Shown here: positions 25,406 to 32,999 of the stretch, piece by piece | How the letters are laid out: each line of letters opens with the position of its first letter | How positions within the stretch are numbered: position 1 is the stretch's first letter | Origin: an uncultured Desulfovibrionaceae bacterium | Lineage (GTDB): Bacteria; Desulfobacterota; Desulfovibrionia; Desulfovibrionales; Desulfovibrionaceae | NCBI GenBank assembly: GCA_949299515.1 | Contig: CASGAP010000009.1 | Coordinates: 245,637 to 309,636, forward strand | Direction: 5' to 3' | DNA length: 64,000 nucleotides | Translations under genes and position numbers: made by a program | The notes under the pieces: generated by a model | What the model was told of the DNA's origin: nothing | The model's database searches: none | Seen by the model: only the letters and a program-made list of their open reading frames with translations

Positions 25406-26062
25406 ATGGCAAAATATTCTACGATTTTATTTGACCTTGACGGCACGATTACCGATCCCAAAGGGGGGATTACCAAATCCGTAGCCTATGCGCTGGATTA
25501 TCTGCATATCGGCTATCCTTCGCTGGACAGCCTGTGCGTATTTATCGGGCCGCCGCTGCGCGAGGCGTTTTTGGCTTACGGCGTACAGGAGAAAGACATT
25601 GAAACCGCTGTGGCCAAATACAGGGAATATTATATTCGGGAGCAGGGCATTTTTGATTTGACCGTGTACGAGGGGTTCGGCGAAATGCTGGAAAAGCTGA
25701 AGCAGGCTGATAAGAAGATTATGCTTGCAACGTGCAAAGTGCGTTCCTATGCTCGGGATATTTTGGAAAAATTTTCATTGCTGCAGTATTTTGATTTTGT
25801 ATCCGGCAGCGAGCTTGACGGCACAAGAAGCTCCAAATCCGAAGTTATTGCCTTTGCTCTTGAGCAAACCGGCACTGCTGCCGCTCCCGACGTTATTATG
25901 GTAGGCGACAGGAAACATGACATTATCGGCGCAAAGGACAATCATCTGCAGGTTGCTTCTGTTTTATACAGCGGCTATGGCTCCAGGGAAGAATTTTTGG
26001 AGCATAAGACCGATTTTATCATTGAAACGGTAAAAGATCTGCAGGATTTTTTGCTTAACTAG
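25406..26062 (+). CDS. HAD-superfamily phosphatase (phosphoglycolate phosphatase-like)
   Basis: 218 aa. Motif I is FDLDGTITDP with the nucleophile Asp near residue 11. A helical cap follows, then LATCKVRSYA (motif II region; the Thr is kept) and VMVGDRKHDIIGAKDN (motif IV acidic pair). This is the Gph-like HAD subclass with an alpha-helical cap, acting on small phosphorylated metabolites in the cytoplasm. The precise substrate is not predictable. Monocistronic, with its own promoter. Confidence 0.85.
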   Translation: MAKYSTILFDLDGTITDPKGGITKSVAYALDYLHIGYPSLDSLCVFIGPPLREAFLAYGVQEKDIETAVAKYREYYIREQGIFDLTVYEGFGEMLEKLKQADKKIMLATCKVRSYARDILEKFSLLQYFDFVSGSELDGTRSSKSEVIAFALEQTGTAAAPDVIMVGDRKHDIIGAKDNHLQVASVLYSGYGSREEFLEHKTDFIIETVKDLQDFLLN

Positions 26063-26090
26063 GGTGTGTTTCCAAATTATTTTTTTTCTT

Positions 26091-26183
26091 GGGGGAAATG
26101 ATTTCCCCCAAGCCCCCTCATTGCACAGTTTTTGCGGACCTTGCCGAAAGTTTCGGCTTCGGTTCCGCAAATACTGTGAATAA
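26091..26183 (+). repeat. Extragenic palindromic repeat, copy 3
   Basis: GGGGGAAATGATTTCCCCC (26091-26109, identical to copy 2), a GCCCCCTCATTG linker, then a hairpin (26124-26178) with arms CACAGTTTTTGCGGA and TCCGCAAATACTGTG. Compared with copy 2, two stem pairs changed on both sides (G-C to A-T and C-G to T-A), keeping the pairing. It lies between convergent gene ends. The rest of the gap up to 26349 shows nothing I can name. Confidence 0.85.
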
Positions 26184-26349
26184 GAGCGACTGAAAAAATC
26201 TTTTTCCCAACCCCAAACAAGTTTTAAAACAGTCTGTTTCGATTAATATTATTTATGAGTGCTATAATCAATGGCATTAATTCAGAAACATACCCTAGCG
26301 CTTTTGCAGAGTTGTTCTTTTGGGTTCGGCAGGTGCGGATAAAAAGGGG

Positions 26350-27285
26350 CTACATTAAGAAAAGTTGATTGCTGCTGCGGCTTTCAAAACTTCTGTCGAT
26401 TATCTGTACGTTTTCGGGCAGTTCTCCGATGAGCATGGGGCTTTCCGGATTGTGTTTGGTTTTGTTTTCTTCCAGCCTGTTGTTTTTATATGCCGCATAA
26501 CAGTATACGCAGCCGTTGTAACAGCTGTTGTACATACCGATATCGCAGCTTTTGACGCAGCCGCACAAATCGCGCTGGCTGGGATCTTTTTCGATAATGA
26601 AGTTTTTTCCCGTCAGTTCGTTTATCAGATTCAGATCAATGCAGCGGGCGCTGTATATGGGATACCGGCTGTTCTGCGGAAAATCCTGGGAGCATATTTC
26701 AAAGCGCAGTCCGTGGGGATAGGCTGTTTCTGCCAGGGCGGCAAGAAGGCTGTCTTTTTCCTGCGGCGTCGGCGGCACAAGCTGCAGATCTTCGCAGCGG
26801 CTTTTGTTTTTTCGGTAAATGGTCAGGAAGCTGACAATGACTTTTGTCGTGTACGGGGCAAGGTTGCCGCAGAGCGTGTTAAAATACTGCAGGTGGTACT
26901 GTATGCTGTATTTTGGGCTGAGCAGTATGGGGTCATAACGCCAGATTACCCTGTTTTTGCCTATGAGTTTTGAAAGCTTGATGAAGGTGTCCACAAGATA
27001 TTTTTTCCGGGGCAGGTTTTTTTCTATATCGTCGGCGTAGGGCGTTATGGTATATTGGAAATAATACTGATAGTCTGAAAGCAGATGGAGTTTTTTGAGC
27101 ATGGGATAAGGATTTTTTGACCAAAAAACAATGGCGTCCACAATTTCTTTGTTCAGGGGAATTTTGTAAAACAGCGTAGGGTTTATGGGGTTGACCGTAA
27201 TACAAAAACCTTCCTGCAGGCGTTTAAATAACCATTCGCTGTAATATGCCGGAATATCAGTTCTTCTGCTCGCACTTATAATCAT
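26350..27285 (-). CDS. DUF1848 family protein
   Basis: 311 aa. It starts MIISASRRTDIPAYYSEW, the typical opening of DUF1848. The C-terminus carries a dense Cys cluster (CGCVKSCDIG...CYNGCVYCYA, about residues 242-267), expected to bind an iron-sulfur cluster. The family resembles radical SAM barrels in secondary structure, but its reaction is unknown. It is divergently arranged with the histidine kinase gene at 27349. Confidence 0.85.
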   Translation of the reverse strand: MIISASRRTDIPAYYSEWLFKRLQEGFCITVNPINPTLFYKIPLNKEIVDAIVFWSKNPYPMLKKLHLLSDYQYYFQYTITPYADDIEKNLPRKKYLVDTFIKLSKLIGKNRVIWRYDPILLSPKYSIQYHLQYFNTLCGNLAPYTTKVIVSFLTIYRKNKSRCEDLQLVPPTPQEKDSLLAALAETAYPHGLRFEICSQDFPQNSRYPIYSARCIDLNLINELTGKNFIIEKDPSQRDLCGCVKSCDIGMYNSCYNGCVYCYAAYKNNRLEENKTKHNPESPMLIGELPENVQIIDRSFESRSSNQLFLM

Positions 27286-27303
27286 TTGACAACTCTTTAA
27301 AAC

Positions 27304-27332
27304 TTGCGTTCCGTAATTCTTAAGGCTATAAT
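27304..27332 (+). promoter_or_regulatory. Promoter of the hybrid histidine kinase
   Basis: TTGCGT (27304-27309) and a consensus TATAAT (27327-27332), spacer 17 bp, ending 16 bp before the chosen ATG. Confidence 0.7.
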
Positions 27333-27348
27333 CAGCCGCGAGGTAGTT

Positions 27349-30300
27349 ATGGCACAGGAAACAGAAAAAATAAAAAGCATTTCTCAGGAATTTATTAAAA
27401 AGCTTTTTGTTGAGAAAGATCTTGAAAGCGTGCTGAATTTTTGCGCCGATGACGTAACGGTTTTCAGCAATCTTTCCACTGCCGCCATTAATGGCAAGGA
27501 AGAATTCTGCGATATTGTTTTATATCGCTGGAAGTCTGTTTCCGCGGATTTTAATGTTCGTCTTGTCAGCTCCCATGTGCATTTTGTCACCGATGACATA
27601 GCCACTGCGTTTTTTTATTATTATCTTACAGAAAATATTTATTTGCAAGCAACCATTACCTCAAAAAAAACCGGCGCCGGCTGGCTCATTTATCAGATAA
27701 GTTTTTATTATGATTTGGAAAGGCAGAGTTCCGGGGAAGAAGACAGCGCTTTAAAATACGGCAGCGCCATTCTCGGACTGCAGAAAATTTTGGCCGGGAA
27801 CAAATGGGTTATCGGCTCTTTTGCCCTGCAGCGGAAAGAAGATTTTTCTTTTTTGTATGCGGATAAAAAACTGCTGTCTTTTTTGGGGTTTGAAAATTTT
27901 TCCGCATTTAAGAAAAAATACGGCAGTTTTAAAGATTTCATCAAGGGCGATAATTCGGACGATATTTTTTCCGATTTTGAAGGACAGTTTGTCAATATCG
28001 GCGATATTCTTATGGAATGCGCCGTGGAAAAGGAAAACGGCGAACAGGCGTGGGTAGGGCTTGTCGGTTCCGCTTCCATCGGCAGCTGCGGCGATTTGCT
28101 GGTAAATTTTCTTGTTTTCAATATTCAGAATCAAAAAAACGAGCTGGTACATCTGAAAAATCTTCTGCAGAGTTTGTCCGGCGGTTTTGCGATTTATTAC
28201 ATTGATAAAAACGGTTCCATAGTTCCGGAATATTACAGCAACGGCCTGTATAAATTTTTTCATTTGTCCAAGGAAGAGTTTTGGGCAGAAAAGCAAAAGG
28301 ATTTTTACACGCTTATCCATGAGGACGACAGGCAGCAATTTATCGAAGCCATGAATAAGACAATAGCGGCCAATGAGCCGTTTACCGTTGAATTCCGTTC
28401 CCGTCTGCACGAAAAAACCACTTGGCTGAAATCATATTGCTTTATTAATAACAATGAAGACGGCACCAAGCTTCTGTATGTGGCTTTTGCGGATATTTCC
28501 GCCCAGCGCAATCTTTCCTGCCGTCTGCAGATGATTTACGACAATCTGCACGGGGCAATTATCCGCTGTGAGTACGATACATGGACTGTTACGGAAGCCA
28601 ACAAATTTTTCTATACGGAATGCGGTTTTACAAAAGAACATTTTGATACCGTGTACGGAGGGAAATTTTTATCCCTTGTTTCCGAAGAAAAACAGGGCGA
28701 GCTTGATTATTTGATTAAAAGCAAAGCGCTTGGCGAACGTTTTGAATTTCCTACGTCTTTGGAATTTGAAAACCAAAAGAAATATATTTTGCTGACAGGT
28801 GAAGTTTCCTGCGAAGACGGCCGAAAATATATTAATATTCTGCTGACCGATACCACGGCCATAAAGCATAAGCAGGCCGAACTGAAAAGCAAGTCAAAGG
28901 AGCTGGCGCTTGTCTGCAACAGCGTGCCCAGTTTGATTTTCCGCTGCCGCTTGGATGAAAAAGGAACGGTAACCTTTGCAAATCATGCTTTTTATGAGTA
29001 TTTCGGATATAATAAAATCAGTTTTGCCAAAGAGCTGAACAATGAATTCGGCAGGCTTATCGTTTCCGATAGCAATGCATTTTTCTGGCGCAGTCTTGCA
29101 GAACAGGCATTGACGCAAAATAATTCGATAATGAACTTTGAATGCAGTGTCTGCGACAGGTCAGGCAATGAAAAGAAATTGCTTATTAAAGCAAGGCGTA
29201 TGTATACGGAAGACAAACAGCCGTTTTTGTATTGCGTTGCCGATGACAGAACCGAAATTTATCAGTATGAGCAGGGCTTGGAATATGCCCGTTTGAAGCT
29301 GCAGACCGCCATTACGCACCTGAACATTCTTTATTGGGAATACAATCCCCGGACTGACGAAGGCATTATTTATTATTTTGCCGACGGAAAGCAGGAAGTT
29401 TTCCATGTCGGCAATTTTGTGGAATATGTTATAAAATCTCAGCATATTCATAAAGAGTACTGGGATATTTTTAAAAATATGCACGAGCAGCTCAAGCAAG
29501 GTACTCTGTATGTGGAGGCGAATGTTCTGGTCAGGGATGATCACTCTGCCGAAACATGGCGCAAAATCCGATATACCAATATGTTTGACGAAAAAGGCGA
29601 ACCTATTTTGGCTATCGGTACCAGTGAAGACATTAATGCCTATATGGCCATGAAGCAGCGTTTAATGTCCGCAACCGATCAGACCGGAGTTACGGTATGG
29701 ACGTATAATCCCGAAACCAAGGAATTGCTGCTGGAAAGCGAAACAGAATCCAGTTTCTTTAAAAACCGTGAGCAAAATGTGCCGCAGAGCCATATTGAGT
29801 CCAAACGGATTTTTGAAGACGACAGAGATGTATATTTAAACTTTTTCGGACAGATTGCGCAGGGAACGGAGAATGCAGGCTGCGACGTGCGGTTTTATAA
29901 TTTTCAAAAAAACGGATATACATGGATACGTCTGCGGTTTGCGCTTATTAAAGGTTCACACGGGGATTCCAATAAAATTTTGGGAACTTCCCTGGATATT
30001 TCGGAGCAAAAGCGGGCGGAAAATCTGTACAACGAGCAAATACAGCTTTGGCAGCTTTCCCAGGCCGATATGTACGGCAGTTTGACTTTTAACGTAAATA
30101 CCAGGCAGGTTCTTTCCAGCCGGCTCGGCGCGCTGGAAGATATAGCCATGAAGCAGGCAGATGTTGAATTTGAACGCTTTAAAAATTTTATTCTGAAAGA
30201 CGATCAGAAAGAAGAATTTGCCCGCGTGTTTAATATTGATGCCATTATCGAACGCTATGAAAAAGGGCTGCCCCAGGGAGCATGCCTGTTTCAGAGCCGC

Positions 30301-32007
30301 TTTTTCAATAAGCCGCTTTGGCTGCGCTGCGAACTGAAAGTAATGAAGCATTACGAAAGCGGCGATCTTATCGGTTTGATTTCTTTGTATGACATCACAA
30401 AACGCGTGATTAAGCAGAAATTTACCGACCTTTGCCTCATGCATCAGATAGATTTTATCTTTCAGGTTGATATTAAAAATGACAAATATCAGATGTGGAA
30501 CGAAAATCAAATGCTCAGCGAAGAGGCACAGGTAAAATATACGGGTATTTATTCCTACGACTGTCCTGCCATTTTGGAATATTATGCCGTGGAAGAAGAC
30601 AGGGAACGCATAATTTATGAAATGTCTTTGCCTAATCTGATTGCGAGGTCAAAAGAAAATTCCAGTTTTGAAATAGGCTTCCGCTGTGTGCGGCGAGGTG
30701 ATGAAGATGAAATTCGCTATAAGCGTTTTCATGTTTTCCGCTATGACGAACGCACGGCCACTATTTGCCTCGGCTGTGTCGATATTACGGAATTATATAT
30801 CGAAGAGCAGCGTAAAAACGATGAGCTGTATCAGGCCCTTGAGGCTACCAGACAGGCAAATAAGGCAAAAAGTTCGTTTCTTGCGTCCATGAGCCATGAC
30901 TTGCGCACGCCTATGAACGCCATAATCGGCATGACCAATTTGGCGCTGGAAGATTTGTCTGACAGCAGTCAGGTGGAAGAAAGCCTGAAAATTATCAAAA
31001 CAAGTTCCGCCCATTTGCTGACTCTGCTTAATGATATTTTGGATATGGCCAAAATCGAGAGCGGAAAAATGACCGTTGCCAATTCCGCGTTTTCCGTTAC
31101 CAAGGCCATGACTGCCGTCTGTGATGTTTTCAAGGCCATAACGCTGCAGAAAAATATCCGTTATACCGTTGAATTTGAAAATATTATGCATGACAATGTT
31201 GTGAGCGACGAAACGCGGTTCAGCAGAATTATCAGCAATATCATCAGCAATGCCGTAAAATTTACGCCGGAGCACGGTTTTATTAATGTCACCATGACGG
31301 AACAAAAATCCGTACGCAACAACATTGCATATTTTTCTATAAAAGTTCAGGATTCCGGTATCGGAATTTCCGAAGAGCAGATACAGTATATTTTTGATCC
31401 GTTCCATAGGGTGGAAAGCTCAATGATCAGTAAAATCGAAGGGTCAGGGCTTGGGCTTGCCATTGTAAAAGCGCTGGTGGACAGTTTGGGCGGCACGGTT
31501 TCTGTGGAAAGCCGTTTGGGCTATGGGTCTGCGTTTACCATTAACTTGCCGTTTTTAAAACAAATCTGTTCTTTTGACGAAAAAGAGCATAAAGAAGAGC
31601 CGGCTCTGACGCATGATTTCAGCCGATTGTCCGCTCTGCTGGTGGAAGACCACCCGATTAATATTGTCGTTATTAAAAAGATTTTGGAAAAAACAGGCAT
31701 GAAAGTTACCGTAACCCGCGACGGAAAAGAAGGTGCGGAAACGTTTGTCAATTCCGAGCCGGCGGCATTTGACCTGATTTTTATGGATTTGCAGATGCCT
31801 GTTATGAACGGTTACGAGGCAACGCAGTGTATCCGGGCGTCTTTGCACCCCCGCGCCAAAACTATTCCGATTATTGCGCTTACGGCCAACACTTTTGACG
31901 ATGATATTAAAAAGTGTTTCGAGGCCGGCATGACTGCACATATTGTCAAGCCCATTTCGTTTCAGAAACTTGTCGAAACCGTGTCCAATCTGGTTCTTCA
32001 TAAATAA
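27349..32007 (+). CDS. Large soluble hybrid histidine kinase: NTF2-like, multiple PAS, HisKA, HATPase, REC
   Basis: 1552 aa from ATG 27349 (ribosome site GAGGT). Residues about 1-135 look like a SnoaL/NTF2-like fold (EKDLESVLNFCADDVTVF). A long series of PAS/PAC-like modules follows to about 1150. HisKA has SMSHDLRTPMNAIIG near 1180 (phospho-His). The HATPase domain has NIISNAVKF (about 1297), DSGIGIS and GSGLGLAIVKALV (about 1364). The C-terminal receiver has VEDH (about 1431), the phospho-acceptor Asp in FMDLQMP (about 1478) and Lys in IVKPIS. No membrane segment or signal peptide is visible, so it should sense a cytoplasmic cue. No output regulator is adjacent. An upstream start at 27304 is rejected because it coincides with the -35 box. 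Confidence 0.88.
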   Translation: MAQETEKIKSISQEFIKKLFVEKDLESVLNFCADDVTVFSNLSTAAINGKEEFCDIVLYRWKSVSADFNVRLVSSHVHFVTDDIATAFFYYYLTENIYLQATITSKKTGAGWLIYQISFYYDLERQSSGEEDSALKYGSAILGLQKILAGNKWVIGSFALQRKEDFSFLYADKKLLSFLGFENFSAFKKKYGSFKDFIKGDNSDDIFSDFEGQFVNIGDILMECAVEKENGEQAWVGLVGSASIGSCGDLLVNFLVFNIQNQKNELVHLKNLLQSLSGGFAIYYIDKNGSIVPEYYSNGLYKFFHLSKEEFWAEKQKDFYTLIHEDDRQQFIEAMNKTIAANEPFTVEFRSRLHEKTTWLKSYCFINNNEDGTKLLYVAFADISAQRNLSCRLQMIYDNLHGAIIRCEYDTWTVTEANKFFYTECGFTKEHFDTVYGGKFLSLVSEEKQGELDYLIKSKALGERFEFPTSLEFENQKKYILLTGEVSCEDGRKYINILLTDTTAIKHKQAELKSKSKELALVCNSVPSLIFRCRLDEKGTVTFANHAFYEYFGYNKISFAKELNNEFGRLIVSDSNAFFWRSLAEQALTQNNSIMNFECSVCDRSGNEKKLLIKARRMYTEDKQPFLYCVADDRTEIYQYEQGLEYARLKLQTAITHLNILYWEYNPRTDEGIIYYFADGKQEVFHVGNFVEYVIKSQHIHKEYWDIFKNMHEQLKQGTLYVEANVLVRDDHSAETWRKIRYTNMFDEKGEPILAIGTSEDINAYMAMKQRLMSATDQTGVTVWTYNPETKELLLESETESSFFKNREQNVPQSHIESKRIFEDDRDVYLNFFGQIAQGTENAGCDVRFYNFQKNGYTWIRLRFALIKGSHGDSNKILGTSLDISEQKRAENLYNEQIQLWQLSQADMYGSLTFNVNTRQVLSSRLGALEDIAMKQADVEFERFKNFILKDDQKEEFARVFNIDAIIERYEKGLPQGACLFQSRFFNKPLWLRCELKVMKHYESGDLIGLISLYDITKRVIKQKFTDLCLMHQIDFIFQVDIKNDKYQMWNENQMLSEEAQVKYTGIYSYDCPAILEYYAVEEDRERIIYEMSLPNLIARSKENSSFEIGFRCVRRGDEDEIRYKRFHVFRYDERTATICLGCVDITELYIEEQRKNDELYQALEATRQANKAKSSFLASMSHDLRTPMNAIIGMTNLALEDLSDSSQVEESLKIIKTSSAHLLTLLNDILDMAKIESGKMTVANSAFSVTKAMTAVCDVFKAITLQKNIRYTVEFENIMHDNVVSDETRFSRIISNIISNAVKFTPEHGFINVTMTEQKSVRNNIAYFSIKVQDSGIGISEEQIQYIFDPFHRVESSMISKIEGSGLGLAIVKALVDSLGGTVSVESRLGYGSAFTINLPFLKQICSFDEKEHKEEPALTHDFSRLSALLVEDHPINIVVIKKILEKTGMKVTVTRDGKEGAETFVNSEPAAFDLIFMDLQMPVMNGYEATQCIRASLHPRAKTIPIIALTANTFDDDIKKCFEAGMTAHIVKPISFQKLVETVSNLVLHK

Positions 32008-32018
32008 AGGAGCCGTGT

Positions 32019-32855
32019 ATGCCGGAACTTCCGGAAGTGGAAACCGTTGCCCGGACTTTGGCTCCGGAGATTGCAGGAAAAAAAATCCGTTCGCTGGACT
32101 GTCTTAATGCTTCGTCTTGGGAAGATACGCTGCCAAGTTCCTGTCTTGCCGTTTTTCAGCCGAAAATCCGTACTGTGGGCAGACGGGGCAAGCTGCTGCT
32201 CATGTTTTTTGATCCGTTTGTGCTTGAGGGACAGACTGTTTTGGGATTGGCTTTTCATCTGAAAATGACGGGCAGGCTTTTTTATTATTCCGAGCCGAAA
32301 GAAGCGGAGAAACATACCCGCATCATTCTTAACCTGGAAAACGGGCAGCGTGTTTTTTTTGACGATGCGAGAAAATTCGGCTACTGCCGTTTTTTTACGG
32401 AAAACAGTGCGCAAACATGGACGTTTTGGCGCAAGCTTGCCAAGGACCCTCTGGAAATGGCTCCGGCAGAATTTGTACAGGCCGTGAAAGGAAAAAACGC
32501 CGCCGTAAAATCTGTGCTGCTGCAGCAGGATATTGTTTCGGGCATCGGCAATATTTATGCGGATGAAGCGCTTTTCAGGGCCGGTATTCTTCCGGACAGA
32601 AAGGCGGGATCGCTTTCCGAGCGGGAATTGGTTTTGCTGCACGAAAGTTTAAAAGCCGTTCTTGAAGATTCCATAAGGTTTTGCGGAAGTTCCATCAAGG
32701 ATTACCGTACGGCAAAAGGCGATGTTGGCAGTTTTCAGAATAAATTTCATGTGTACGGCAGGGAAGGGCAGAACTGTCATTTTTGCGGCAGGCCGCTGCA
32801 CAGAAAAACCGTAGCCGGCAGGACGACAGTTTACTGCGTCTGTTGTCAGAAATAA
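32019..32855 (+). CDS. mutM: Formamidopyrimidine-DNA glycosylase
   Basis: 278 aa. MPELPEVETVARTL gives the catalytic Pro-2 and Glu-3. GRRGKLLL holds the conserved Lys, and the C-terminal zinc finger has CHFCGRPL...YCVCCQK. It excises 8-oxoguanine and other oxidised purines and cuts the abasic site. Good ribosome site AAAGGAG; 11 bp after the kinase gene, so probably read through from it. Confidence 0.95.
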   Translation: MPELPEVETVARTLAPEIAGKKIRSLDCLNASSWEDTLPSSCLAVFQPKIRTVGRRGKLLLMFFDPFVLEGQTVLGLAFHLKMTGRLFYYSEPKEAEKHTRIILNLENGQRVFFDDARKFGYCRFFTENSAQTWTFWRKLAKDPLEMAPAEFVQAVKGKNAAVKSVLLQQDIVSGIGNIYADEALFRAGILPDRKAGSLSERELVLLHESLKAVLEDSIRFCGSSIKDYRTAKGDVGSFQNKFHVYGREGQNCHFCGRPLHRKTVAGRTTVYCVCCQK

Positions 32856-32868
32856 TATTTTTTTTCCA

Positions 32869-32895
32869 TAAAGTTATAAAAAAAAGTACCGATAA
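32869..32895 (+). promoter_or_regulatory. Sigma-28 (FliA) flagellar promoter
   Basis: TAAAGTTA (32869-32876), an 11-bp spacer, then ACCGATAA (32888-32895): close to the enterobacterial sigma-28 consensus TAAAGTTT-N11-GCCGATAA. It lies about 105 bp upstream of fliD, a class of gene usually read by this sigma factor. Confidence 0.85.
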
Positions 32896-32999
32896 TCTTA
32901 ATTGAAGAAATAGTATACACCGTATTCTTTTTTGGAATATTTTTTGCATATATTTTATATGCAGAATTATATGGGTAGAAATTTCCCAGTGAGGTTATT

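Noticed and set aside
27304..27348. Upstream TTG start for the histidine kinase
   Set aside because: The codons coincide with the promoter -35 and -10 boxes; ATG 27349 has a proper ribosome site.
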